A stretch of DNA of 64,000 nucleotides from Anopheles merus (lineage: Eukaryota > Arthropoda > Insecta > Diptera > Culicidae), in NCBI RefSeq assembly GCF_017562075.2, contig NC_054083.1, positions 10,710,107 to 10,774,106 of the forward strand. The letters run 5' to 3'. Shown one piece after another: positions 12,187 through 23,900 of this stretch (positions within the stretch are counted from its first letter, which is position 1; each line of letters starts with the position of its first letter). Both the position numbers and the translations under genes were made by a program. The notes beneath the pieces are model-generated. The model was not told the origin of the DNA. It saw nothing but the letters and a program-made list of their open reading frames with translations, and made no database searches.

Positions 12187-13260
12187 CTAACGACAAGGGC
12201 CCCCGGAAGGATGGACGTTGGGGCCCCGAGGCTGGCGAATCATTTGCACCTGATCGAACTGAGAGTTGCTGTAGAGCACTTTCTTGGTGAGGCATAAGGC
12301 TAACATACTCACATCATCCTCATAACATGTCTTCTCACGCCACGCTTGTTTAAGGTTGTTGTCGGTAACGAATACGCTGTATCCCAATAAGTCGTTTTGC
12401 CGTCTCAGACTTCGAACAGATTCGTACGATTCTGACATATATTCTCACCTTACACTGCACGTTGATCATGGTACCGTGCAACAACCAGATCCACATGCCA
12501 TTGTTCATTCCGATATATGGTGTCGTATGTCGCTTTAACATTGATTAACAGATGGCGAAGACAGAAGAAAGATCGATGATAGACTCAGTTCCAACAAATT
12601 CACCATGATAATTGTCAAAGAAATGTGTCGAAAACAATAGAGCGCATTCGGTAAAATACGGTCTGAGATATGATCTCATAGACGACATTGAGAACTGTGA
12701 CATAACGAAATTTCGAGGAATCCAGTATTTCACAATATTGTATACTGGGTGAATGTTTCCCAAAGTCCACTTATTGAGTTCCTCACGCAGCAGTTTGTCC
12801 AATTCCTGAAAACGACGCTTTTTATACTAAAAGGGTTGGGTCTGCAGTCTCTTCAGGTTTCTTTAGCATTGCCGTTTCTGGCGGCATTAATGAGAGCGCT
12901 CAGTGCATCCTTCTCGGATGGTACTTCCTTGCCCTCGTAGAACAACCATTTCTTGCACTGCCTAAGCGCTACAAAACCAAGCAATTACAAGACTGATGAG
13001 TTGATGAATGGTTCCACCATACGCATTGTGGTGATGTTATTGTCGTCTCGTAGGCGCATTATCGTGTGGATCAGAACGCTTGGGTCGTTCCTAATGTCCT
13101 TCGAGGAGCTAAATTTAATGATCCTGAAAGCTTTCAAACCATTGCTTAAATGCCATCTCCCACCTAAAATGACCGTTAAGATGTCCGATTCAAGAGTATA
13201 CAATAAGTCAAGAGCATACAACCCGTCTGCCTCCAGACCCGCAACATTAGGTTTGAACTG
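12187..13260 (-). pseudogene. Decayed coding region of unknown family
   Basis: On the minus strand several frames in succession read like real protein although stops and frame changes separate them. One segment, about 13255-12985, includes LYALDLLYTLESDILTVILG. A second, about 12960-12850, includes RQCKKWLFYEGKEVPSEKDA and is broken by TGA at an ET|RDC junction. A third, about 12815-12545, includes ELDKLLREELNKWTLGNIH. A fourth, about 12438-12240, includes LGYSVFVTDNNLKQAWREK and runs into GGGGCCCC repeat DNA. Amino-acid usage is balanced and helix-like, unlike shadow frames. I do not recognise the family. It could be a dead host gene, or coding DNA carried in by the adjacent element. Confidence 0.4.
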
Positions 13261-13495
13261 GATGTTCCATAATCAATAACGTGGTCCACGTGTATGTGTA
13301 GGTCGTTAGTAAGCAGAAAGAAAATAATGGTCTATTCCTTGGAAAATCTAGGAGGCGTTGACCATTTCATCTACATTGTATAAGGAAACAGCTCATAATA
13401 CTCCTACATTAAATGGAATTTTTTCGCTTATTTCCTGTTCGACGATCTGAATGATCGCTGCCGGTTCTCTCTGATTGTTATCTTTACCTAGTATA

Positions 13496-13873
13496 CAGTA
13501 GGTGACCGCTAACTGAGAGGTAAACAAGCTCCAGTTAACGAACAATGTTCGCTAACTGGAGCGACGTTTCTATTCTATTGATTATTAAATTAAAACAGGC
13601 GTTGACTGGAATAAACATACCAAACTTTTTTTTCATTTATGTTGATATAAAGTATAGTAATTCGTCTAATAACATAAATTAATAGCAAACGTAGGCAAAA
13701 GACCCTAAATTTGTTTGAAAAATGCACATTTGCGACAAATTTCTCTTTATAAGATTCCGGATGTTTCATGTTTTGACGTTTAAGTGTTCGTTAACTGAGA
13801 ATCACTCCAGTTAGCGAACCTCCAGTTAAAAAGCACTCCAGTTAAAACACATCCAGTTAGCGGTCACCTACTG
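13496..13873. mobile_element. TA-flanked MITE (Tc1/pogo-like) with internal CTCCAGTTA repeats
   Basis: The 378-bp element starts CAGTAGGTGACCGCTAACTG and ends with its exact reverse complement, and TA is present on both sides (13494-13495, 13874-13875). Inside both ends, CTCCAGTTA or CAGTTAGCG motifs recur many times in both orientations. The AT-rich centre has no open frame of interest. The termini and TA duplication fit a non-autonomous mariner/pogo-class element. Confidence 0.85.
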
Positions 13874-14021
13874 TAATTGTTTAATTTAATTTAAAGAGAA
13901 GCTAGAAAGTTCTATTAAGCCCGGATAAATAATTAAACTTACTATTTTGTAGCCGAACAGCACATCATAAGAAATGTCAAACAGTCAAATTGAATAATCA
14001 CTAGCTTCGTTTTATTTATTC

Positions 14022-14812
14022 TTATCGATGTTGCTTTTCCTTTTCTTCGCTGTTACTCGTTTGTCGAGCTTCTTCAAACTTGAAATCGATCGGTTTGTCG
14101 TAACCCATTATTTTGATGTAATGTGTAGGATCGGGAAACAGCTGCGGATCGACAAAGAAGGCTTTGTTTTTCACCAAAAATGTCGTAAACAAACCACCAA
14201 CTTCCGGCACGGTAACATCCTCAATTTTAAAAGCCGTCTAAAACGATCAAACAAATATGTATCACAATCACATGGAATGATTAGCAATGCAGCATAACTT
14301 ACCTTTTCCCGCTGAAGGAAAAACGTTATCGTTGTGGCCGTATACTGCTGCTTGGAAGGATCGTAGTGCAGATCGGTAATGTATCGTTTTGTGACCAAGT
14401 GCAGCAGTATCGGTGTGACGAAGGTGAAGAATCCGGCAAACCCGCAAACGGCCACTATCATCGGCATACCGCCTACCTTGCTGGCTTGTTCGAGCAAAAT
14501 CGGTTGCGCAACGATGCCGCCTATGCTGGTGGCCAACGAGAACACCTTTACCGCCCGTATTTGTGGCGTGAGACTCCCGTAGTACACTCGGTCGCCCAGA
14601 TTGTCGTCCTTGGTGTGTTTGGCAGCGTCTTGAGCACTGGTGGGTGGCGCTGTTTTCGAACATAGCATCCGCATGGATGTTGCTGAATCTTGCCGCTGGT
14701 GCAGCAGGCACGAGTTTTGCCTCAATATTACGCCTAATGGTGCTCGAACTAAAGCTGAGGAACTAGGTATTGCGCGCACAATTCGTGGCAGCGCTAACCG
14801 TAGCGAATGCAT
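14022..14812 (-). CDS. Tmem70: TMEM70 homologue, mitochondrial ATP synthase assembly factor
   Basis: Two coding exons, 14812-14303 (170 codons) and 14237-14022 (71 codons plus stop), are joined in phase 0 by an AAG|GTAAGT donor and a TTTTAG acceptor, giving 241 residues. The first about 45 residues are rich in Arg, Leu and Ser without acids, as in a mitochondrial presequence. The family signature follows: VYYGSLTPQIRAVKVFSLAT (about 77-95), a first hydrophobic helix (about 88-108) and a second (about 117-140), then the matrix-facing C-terminal domain (HYDPSKQQYTATTITFF, VPEVGGLFTTFLVKNKAFFV, DPTHYIKIMGYD). TMEM70 proteins help assemble the c-ring and complex V in the inner membrane. AATAAA signals (reverse complement near 14011-14020) lie right after the stop, so the 3' UTR is very short. 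The gene is divergent from catalase. The family call is confident; function is inferred from family. Confidence 0.88.
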
Positions 14813-15149
14813 GCTTCAGTTGTTTTCTGATAAACTAATTTCAGCAATGGAACTACGCTCTTCTACCGGCGACCTGCTGCAAACAACGACACGTAAATAG
14901 ACGAAATTGTATAATCTTTGTTATTTGTCAATGTGACTGCTGATTGGCGGATTTGTTTTACTTCGCTTCTGCAAATGTTTTTGGAATGACTCAATCAGTC
15001 GCGTCTTGGATTTTTGTCATCCATGACTGTTAACCCTGTCACTAGCAACCAGAAAGCGCTTTTCATTCAAATCAAAATTCCTTTATCATTTTAAAGCTCA
15101 TAGAAAAAATCTGAAAATGTATGTTAAACTTGTAGTATACAGTTCTCCA

Positions 15150-15570
15150 AACTGTTAGGGGCATTTTGCTGTGAAAATTGTGTAAAGTACTATAAAAAAT
15201 GTTTTTTTTACATTTTTTTTTCAAACAAATCCGATTGACTTTGAAAAGCTATAACATAAAAACGGTTGTAAGTTGAACCAATCAATGCACAATTACGGAA
15301 ACTGCATTAGTTTATTAAATATTCATCAGGATATTGCATCAATATTGAATAGCCTTCAAATCGCTGACTACTTGGGTAGCTCGATTGCCGGTAAGTCGTT
15401 GTAGGGTATAGCAAAAAAAAATATTCAAAAAAACAAGTTTATTTTTTTTAATCTAAAAAAATCAGATGGCACGATGGCTGTGGTTTACACACACATTCCA
15501 AATTTCAAATCAATTGCATTCCTAGAATCAGAGAAATAAGCAATCAAAATCGTTTTGGCTACCCTTGTTG
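15150..15570 (+). repeat. Dispersed AT-rich repeat, related to the arms at 6160-7075
   Basis: It shares GTGTAAAGTACTATA, CTATAACATAAAAAC, AGTTGAACCAATC and ATATTGCATC with 6705-7075. Its right half shares CCTAGAATCAGAGAAATAAG with the reverse complement of 6160-6260. It supplies the uninterrupted target site for the SINE at 6826. No open frame of interest and no clean terminal repeats were found. Confidence 0.6.
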
Positions 15571-15747
15571 CCTGGAATAGGGTACCAAAATATTTAATTT
15601 TTGAGTTTTTTTTTTCATTTTATTTACGTAAGCTTTCTGACAGTTTTGGTTCTGGCGTGTAAAGAAGTTTACCATACGTCCAGTCAATGGATTAATTGAA
15701 ATTGAATTAAACTTCAATAACCGTAGAGTTGGCAACCAGATTTACAC

Positions 15748-16065
15748 ACGTAAGTTGGCAACTGGCATACCCGGGTATTCCACACGTTTTGATGCAAAAA
15801 ATTAACGATATTCATAGGTAAATAATGCTTTCTATATTTTAATGCTGTAAGCAAGTAATGCCGACCATATATTCTCTTCTATTTCATTTATTTATTAAGT
15901 TTTTTATTTTTTTTTTTTTTTGATAAAAATAACGGTCAAATTGAAATTTGGAATCGCTTGATTTTGACTCGAAAATAAGCACAATACGAAAAGAGGAAGA
16001 AGAGAAACGTCATTCTCCATACAAAATGTATGGAATACCCGGGTATGCTGGTTGCCAACTTACGT
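15748..16065. mobile_element. MITE with 35-bp terminal inverted repeats containing ACCCGGGT
   Basis: The left end (15748-15782) begins ACGTAAGTTGGCAAC and includes CATACCCGGGTATTCC. The right end (16031-16065) is its reverse complement with two mismatches. Half-copies of the same end lie just outside, at about 15727 (AGTTGGCAACCAG) and about 16228-16250 (TACCCGGGTATCCGGTTGCC), so an older outer copy may surround a newer one. No coding frame. Superfamily is not clear because no convincing target duplication is visible. Confidence 0.7.
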
Positions 16066-16271
16066 GGTAAAGTTAAAAAAAATCAAAATAAAATACTTAC
16101 AGGCTGTTTAAAATTACAACTTATGCACCAAAAAATCATAAATTAAAAGTTGGAAGGCTACGGAAAATTTCAGGTCAATAAAAGCAATGAATCAAAAGTT
16201 ATTGCAGTTCGAAGCTGAAAAAAATACCCGGGTATCCGGTTGCCAACTTAAAGGTTAAAGGATAATCTATA

Positions 16272-16635
16272 CAGGCGGTCCCCGAGATACACGGTTATTG
16301 GGGACCGAAAACGGCCGCAAAATACCGCGTATCTCGAATTTCCGCGTAAGTCGAATCTCGTGATTTCCAGCCAAAATATCTCTAATTTCCGTGCAATTTT
16401 GCAAGTAGGGGGTGGTTTTAGCCACCAAATTAATTATTTGATATGTTTCTAATGAAATGAACAGTTTTAAACCTTTTTAAATGGTATTTTACATTCGATC
16501 AACACGGAAATTATTTGGTATTTCACAATGGATGTGTCAAATCAGTACAATTTGCTCCAAGAACTGTCAAATTTTGAAAACCGCGTATCTCCGAATCCGC
16601 GTAAAAGAGGTACCGTGTATCTCGGGGACCGCCTG
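16272..16635. mobile_element. pogo-like MITE, 364 bp, just upstream of the catalase promoter
   Basis: The termini are CAGGCGGTCCCCGAGATACA and its reverse complement, with TA on each side (16270-16271, 16636-16637). Subterminal sequence is also inverted (CCGCGTATCTCGAATTTCCG on the left, the CCGCGTATCTCCGAATCCGC block on the right). Two more copies are at 46126-46489 (also 364 bp) and 53867-54218. The TA duplication and CAG start fit the Tc1/mariner-pogo group. It ends about 130 bp before the catalase TATA box. Confidence 0.9.
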
Positions 16636-16766
16636 TATTCAAATCTGTACATAATACTACTTTGAACCACCCTGTAATAATGACCGGATGGCTCTTTGTT
16701 GTCGGAACGGATCGTTCCGGAGCTTTCATTGCTCCACCAGCTATACATCACCAACTCTCAGTTCTC

Positions 16767-16774
16767 TATAAAAA
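16767..16774 (+). promoter_or_regulatory. Candidate TATA box of catalase
   Basis: TATAAAAA lies about 190 bp before the catalase start codon, followed by DNA without repeats that can serve as a 5' UTR. A start site about 30 bp downstream, near 16797, would be expected. No strong initiator motif was found at that point. Confidence 0.5.
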
Positions 16775-16956
16775 TAAGACAACAGTCCGGTTATTTACTT
16801 GCAATTGTTTCACGCCAGACGAACGTCTCGGTAGCGTCCAACCGTGTTTTGTGTGTGTTGTACTGTGCCTTCTAGTGATATTTTAATCACTGTTTTAGCA
16901 AATCGTTGGCTCCAGTGTACCAGTGCCAGTGAAAAGGAAAACAAATCCCATCAGCA

Positions 16957-17900
16957 ATGTCGCGCAATCCGGCCGAAAACCAGCTGAACGCATACAAGGA
17001 TGCCCAGAAGGTACGCAAACAGTTTCGGCCAATTTGACCGTGTATGGGTTAACCTATCGTCGTACCGCGGACCATGACCGTACGAACTTTGGAACATGTC
17101 CAATAGTGCTGCATAGCAGCAAGTAAATCGTCCACAAAAGTCCAATTTCCCGTTCGATGAGTCTGGTTGAGTATTTCATTTCGCTTCCACTTACACGTAT
17201 ACGCGGCCTTTTCCAAAACAGCGTGTTGCTGAAATTCGGGTGATCTTTATTCATTCGGTGCTGATTTTCGATGGCAAAAAGTAATAGAATGCAAAACCGC
17301 ACGGCCCCTGGCCAGCATCGCCATACGAAAGAGCCTCAACCCAGCACCATCGGGCGATCAAGAGCGCAGTGACTTCTAGTAAAGTGTGGTACGAATCAAA
17401 CTGCGCAGCGTAGCCGATAGAAGTAGTAGGCTGGAATTAAAAACTGATCCGATCGGGGGAAATAAAAAAAATATCGCTCTTGCGCGTTGTGTGAAGTCAT
17501 GAAACTTACGTGGTCCGATGGCATTGAACGTTTACCTTGACCATCTGGTAAATATTTTTTGCTGGTGTAAAAGAAGGGAAAAGGCTTCAACCTGACACGA
17601 AGTAGTCACGGCATTGAAAATAAACTCGAGAAAAGGAGCTGAACTAAGTTTGTAAAATCATATTTACCAGGATTTCGAACATTGTTTCATATAAAAAAAA
17701 CTGTTTGGTTTAAATTTTTACGAGACTTTCAAAACCATTTGCTGCAGTTGCATCATTCAAAGCAGTTTTTTTTTGTTCGACCAGAACATATGTAAATAAA
17801 TCCATCACAAGTGGTTGTTGCATCTGCACATGATCACGCCATTTTCAAATATTTACAAAGCTACTCGTTGCAATGGACGTTACAGTACTTACGGCCAAAG

Positions 17901-17931
<31 letters not shown>

Positions 17932-20900
17932 AAACCCCGCCCCATGCGGCAAAGCGCACACACATGCCTTCTGCTAGAACTGTCGATAGCATGATTTGCA
18001 AAATTAGCAAACCCAAGTCTGTGAATCACTTAGCGGGCGGGCTGTCTCTTTTCCCCCTAACCCCTCCCTATTACCACGCTAGAATAGTGTAGAAATAAGT
18101 TCCGGTTCGACGATATCTTTACCGAAGGATCGTTTACAACATGCAAAAACATAATCAATAGGAAAGCCGATACGATGCAACGATGCCGCCGTCTGTTGCA
18201 ATTGCGCGGCAACAATTTTCAAACACCCCCGTTACATTTCGATTAAGCAGATCGCTGGCGATATTCAATTAATCCTTTGGCTTTGTACAAAGGAAAAATA
18301 AAAAAAAATATCATAAGCTGATTTAGTTAGATGATTCGATTATTTGGTTAACCTTCAAGAGGGTAAAGCAGCGCCTTGCCATTGATCGAAACGGAACCAC
18401 AGTCAGAGGGGCGGAACAAATAAACTTCATTGTTGTGAAATTGCAAGGTTGCAGTTCTAAATAGTTATTCGATTGTATAATTAGTTTGGTACCAGTGGTT
18501 CGTCATTTTTGTGTAATTAATTAAAAAAGAGGCTTTTCCCATCTGCACCTACAGCCGCTGCACTTCGTTCGCTGCGAAAAATAATTTGTTTGATGCATTA
18601 ATGCAGCTGATTAATGATTGTGCAGTTTTAATAAACCATTCGAAGCTTAACATTGGGAAATAGCTGTGAAGAGAACATTTTATTCTCGATCACTGGGGGA
18701 TCAGTGGATACAGCGAGCCCCGGCGATGATAATAACCTTCGTTCGTGCTTGCGAGCACCTCTCATTACATCAACTACATTACATGTCCGCTAGCAAGCAC
18801 CCTTGGCCGGAAAGATTGTTTCTCACCGGCAGCATTCCAGCCACTGCAAGACAATTGTAATCAATTAGCAACGCAGGTCACAGTTTTCTAAACTGCAGAT
18901 GTGTCTTGCTACTACCTACTGAGAAATTGCAGCTCTCCAGTCTGCTGTAGGGGTTCCTTTTGTAACCCTGTTATTTTCATGCTTTGTGTACAAACATTGA
19001 ACTATTTCTTCTCACAATACCCGTTTTGTGTGACCATGCTGATGATGAATTTGTCTCCAATCGAATGACGATGAGTGATGTGACAGCTATTATATCGCTA
19101 TAAAAACACGCACCGCCTGCAAACGACCGAACCGAAAGATAATTATTTATGCACAGCACTGCTGATGGTTGAACAGCGATTAAACGGGAGTGTTATTTTT
19201 ATGCTGTTCATGAAGTCATTGCGATCGGGTGATCTAGTTGTAGTATAATTACGCTCCACCGGCTATCGCGATCGAGCGCAATCGCGCTGTACGTGAGCAT
19301 CGCAGGAAGATGCATCGCCCACAGCATGTCCAAGACACTTTGAGTCTTTTAGCGCCCAACGGCCAAACGTTTAATCGGGTAACATATCAACCCCACCCCA
19401 TCCAGACTTTTGATGGTTAAGATACCAAAGTCCTTCTCGTATCGGTACGTGACCGAGGTATATCGTGGGGGGGGGGGGGAGGTTGTTGTGTGCGAGTCTT
19501 TTGATTGTGTACTGCAAGACCCATTATCGCACCGGGCGATACAAGATAACGCGCCATTTAATGAGCAGCAGCCCTCACCCAACCAGCAGCAGCCCCTCTT
19601 AAGATCGTCGATTGTCGGTAACGACCTGTCACATAACACCAAGGGACCAGTTACCTTACCCCGCCTGTAACGGCTGTGTGGAAAGAGGAAGGAAAGGGAT
19701 GTGAAACTATGCGCTAGCTTGACATCAAACCACCAAGCTAGAACCTACAGTACTACATCGAATTAACAGCTTTTGCTTTCTTTATCAAATTTAGGACAAT
19801 TACTTAGGGCTTTTGAACTACGGATTTTATATGCTCCGGATCTTGACACATAGAAGACGAACGATGTTGCCCCCTTTGCCCACCTAACTGATAACAGCTA
19901 ATCTACTGGTTGTAGTAGTGGCGAGGGCGAAGGTGTCCTGTTCGTGCGAGGGGAGTTTTAATTACTCGACGTTGACTGCAGGAAGACAAACAACGACCGG
20001 GTCTTTAGGTCAAACTCCCGCCTACAGCTGGCGATGCAGTAATCTTCAAGTTCAAATGTGAAAAAGCATATAATACGCCTGAGCTCCAACTGTTTGGTAA
20101 TACCGAAATTGAACGGATCTTGAAGGTAAAGATGACTTATCACTTTGCAAAGAAAGATGTTTTGTCTGGAACCGCCGGTCCTTAAGTCTGTGAGCAACAT
20201 CTCCGTGGGGTGGTGGCTGTTTCGGTTGGATTAAATTGCAAAAATTAACAATTGGGTTGTCAATCAACAACTGTTGGTTAATTTGTAATCTTCCTAGCCA
20301 AAAGAAAACACCTTTCAACTAGCAGTACTAGCACAGGAGCGAAATGAGTTTGTGTTTGGTTTGCTGCATTAATATGTTTTTTTTTTATTGTTGTGCCACT
20401 TTAACGCTACTGGAATGAATGTGAAAACAAGAAGTAACAATTAACTTACATTTCTGTTTTACTTGAGGCTTTCTTTAAACCATTCAAAATGGCAGCTAGA
20501 AATTTACAAGACTCATGCACATTTTATTCCGTTTTCTTTCATTGTCCTATTCTTACGCGTCACTTTGTTGGCGGACTGACCGCGACGTTGAATCAACAAT
20601 GATAATGAGTTTAAAATTATCAATCGTCCTGCATGCGAGGCTATTATTCGTTCCAGTGTTTGTGGTTGTGCTACCGAAACGTGGTTATAATAGTAGTAGT
20701 TAACATTTGCGCAGTTACTCCGGGTGTCAACCACAACATACTTGTACTTGAGGTGTATTTGTTGCGATAGTAAACATATGTTTTCAAAATTAGAAGCTAA
20801 TAGACACATGAAATTTGTACCGGTATGTACAGGGCGATGTCATTGTTGAGCAAAGTATGTGACACTTTGTGGGAACGAGTAAAAGATCATGCGTGCATAC

Positions 20901-23900
20901 TGCAACTGCGGCAAGGCCTAGGCGTTCTCCTTGCATTGCTATGCATCCTAAATACCACTGGATAAACTTCAAGTTTAAATACGTTAAAACGAGTTTTGCG
21001 CTCAATTATGAAACAAGGGATGCAAGACTATCCAGTAGAAGCTGATTGTACGACTTTTTTACGGTGTTTTTTTTTGTAAAACAACTAATTTGTTTTTGAT
21101 TAAGATGCTGTAGTGCAACATAACTTAGTCAATTGAAATATATCAGCCTATACTGAAATTAGAACATTCGAATGTACCTAGGATTAGGCATTAATAGCTA
21201 TGCATTTTAGTTACAATACATGTTAATAAATACATTTATTTGTTTTGGAATTTATTTTCATTTTAATCGACTCAAAACAATAGCAGTACGTGAAATATGT
21301 TAAACAAAAACTCTCCAACAACTCCTGCCGATTCAATTTAAAAAAATAATTACATTGCTCATACGCAAAACCTTCGAAGCTTGGCGCACTCTGCACTCGC
21401 CAGACAGTGAGAGGGGAAACTGTTTACAAGCGCAAGCTCCAGTAACTTGAATAATTGAACCCCGGCAAAGCACCTATGCAGTTCGTAATCAAAACCAAAA
21501 CAAAAAAAACGTTAAAAATTATCCATTTTTAACTGCAATAGCGGCTTCTCCTTCTCTCCACAAGTCGCCCGGACTCATAGAGATATTATGCGTGACCGGT
21601 TTGCGTGTTTTTTTTTTGTTCCTATTTTTTCACTGATCGTAATGTCGTGTGGAATTTTGTTGTGGCCCTCCTTAGGGGGGCGATGTCTTAAGGTGCACCG
21701 GAAAAGGGAAGAAACCGGTACTAGACCTTTGTTTTATTTTTTTTTTTCCAGTACGTTTATCTTTTCGCTCTTGTGGTAGTGGCTGTTCCCAACAGATGTT
21801 TGTCTTCTTAGTAAGAGTGTCGGATGGTTGGTCAGTATAGCTTTCGACGATATAACTAAAATAAACGCCGAGTTAAAGTTCATAGTGATTCAGCAACAAT
21901 TTCAAAGAGTTGGTGTATGTTTCTAAGCCCCAACAATTCTGACAGTCGATAAGATAATTCTTTTAAAAATTAAACCTCGTCTTCAGTCGTCAGTTCTGCC
22001 GCACAAAACAACCGTTGTTTGCATGCCTTAAGCCAGCTGGTGACCTTTTTGGAGTGTCCGTTGGTCGTCGGTTATGATAAGATAAAGCTCACTCTCTTTC
22101 TCTTTCGATTCAATGAGGTTGCATTTGTGTCAGTGATCAACGCCGAGCACACAAACGCAATCGCAATTGTTGCTCATTTTCTTCTGCACACTCACACATA
22201 CCAGAACCTACGTGGTAAACATGTAAGATTTGTTTATTATATGAAAAAGAAGCTTTCTTTACTTGTTTAATCTCCAGTGGGCTATCTTTTCGAAGTAGTG
22301 AAGCTTTTTCATTCAACTTCAAGCAGTAATGGCGTCAGTGTTTCTACCCCATTGTAGTGCAATATTTTTCGGCGATTACACGTACCCCAATCGACTAAGC
22401 TCCGATAAGATTTGGTGGGTCCGAAGCATGCGATATCAGCTTGGAATGAAAAAACTCGTTTACGATCGAGCCAATAACACTGGCAACACCAGCTAAAGCA
22501 AATATTTGGACTACTTCTTCGTAAAAATTCGATTCCTTTCGTCCCTTTACGTATGTGAAATTGAAGAAATCGAAAATTTAAGATAAAGTACTTGTTTAAC
22601 TTTATGACATATACTTTGAGAGTGATGTCCCTCTGGTATGTTCCAGATCATGCCAATCGCACGCGCCGATCGCGTGGTCCTTCTGCTGCAAACTGCTCTT
22701 TTTTGCCAAGCCGTAATCGAACGGATGTAAACGGTGTGCTAATTGCATCGCTCCACCCCAATTGCTTATGTTAACTTCTTAAATAATTTGCAAACACTCC
22801 TTCTTCAAGGCCAAGCAGACGAACCGAGCCGATGCACTTTACGTAGCGCAAACGATAGCACAAACACAAAGCGGTCAGGTAATATGTTGCAAAAATAAAA
22901 AACATACACACACATTAACGACGGTAGCACTATTCGTTCCGGTGTCCAGTCAAGGACGAATTTAAGTATCACCTGCAACGATCCACTTTAATGTTTTACT
23001 CTAGAAACCGTTTGCCGTTCTAGTCTAAATACATATCGTTTAGTGCATTACCTCCCTCTGGTGCATTTCACCGCTGGAGGGTTACAAAGAATGCTACCAC
23101 AGGTGCAAATGCAATCATCCGGAAGGTTTGTGCTAATGTGGTGGGTAGCTAAGAGTCTCAGGTGGCATCATTGTCCTATTAGTAAGATGTACTATACAAC
23201 GAGTTATGTTGTTGTGTAAATGTAACAACAAACGCAGTTTTCATCGAACAGTAATAAACTGTACAGAAAAAATAGGTATCATTGTTCAATTAATAATAAA
23301 TGTGTTATTCTATTCTATATATGCTTGAAAGCTTAATGGCTTAATGCTTTAATGGTTGGCAAAACCATTCCAATAAGACAATTGTAAATTTGAATTTTGA
23401 TTGATTTTATGTAACAAACTGATTGCAACTGATTGAAACTATTCCAATTGCTAGTAGACATTGAGCGAAACATTCGTAACCTTCTAGCATTTTATCTAAA
23501 CTACATTATGCCTTCCCCAACAATATATCCAGTGAATGGCTGTGCTCTTAATACTCTTGACCATCGTGTACCCCGCATTCGAAAGTCACACGAACTCTGG
23601 TCGCCTCGTGACGACGAACCCACGGTTTTGTCGCGTAAACACACCTGGAATTTATCTGGGTCATTCGGGGCTCTTTTTTTCACGTCTGGTTTTTACTTTT
23701 CACTTACTAGCGCCCCGGTTAATCGTGCATTTAAGCTGATGAACTGTACATGATCGTAGCATCGCTCAAGAAAACATGGAGTTGATTGAATCGTTTTCTT
23801 CCCTTTCAACCCCCATTGCCGATTGTTGATACGAAAAAGGGGCATGATTAGTTGATTAGAAGGATGCGTGCGAAAAGAGAGCAAAAAACAAGACATTTGG

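Larger units (their letters stand above)
7190..12243. mobile_element. Composite of hAT-like ends bounding GGGGCCCC-rich repeat DNA
   Basis: Two ends starting CAGTGGCGG occur in direct orientation at 7190 and 7285, and the reverse-complement end finishes at 12170. The 7190 end (CAGTGGCGGATCTAACGG, then GGCGGACTAGGC and GGGGCCCC) aligns well with the inverted right end (GGCGGACTGGGC, then GGGGCCCC). The octamer CCGTACGG lies directly outside both 7285 (7277-7284) and 12170 (12171-12178), as an 8-bp hAT target duplication would. Because the octamer is its own reverse complement and the sequence beyond it is also similar in inverted orientation, it could instead be part of the repeat. No transposase frame is visible inside, so this is non-autonomous or a pile-up of insertions. 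Confidence 0.5.
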
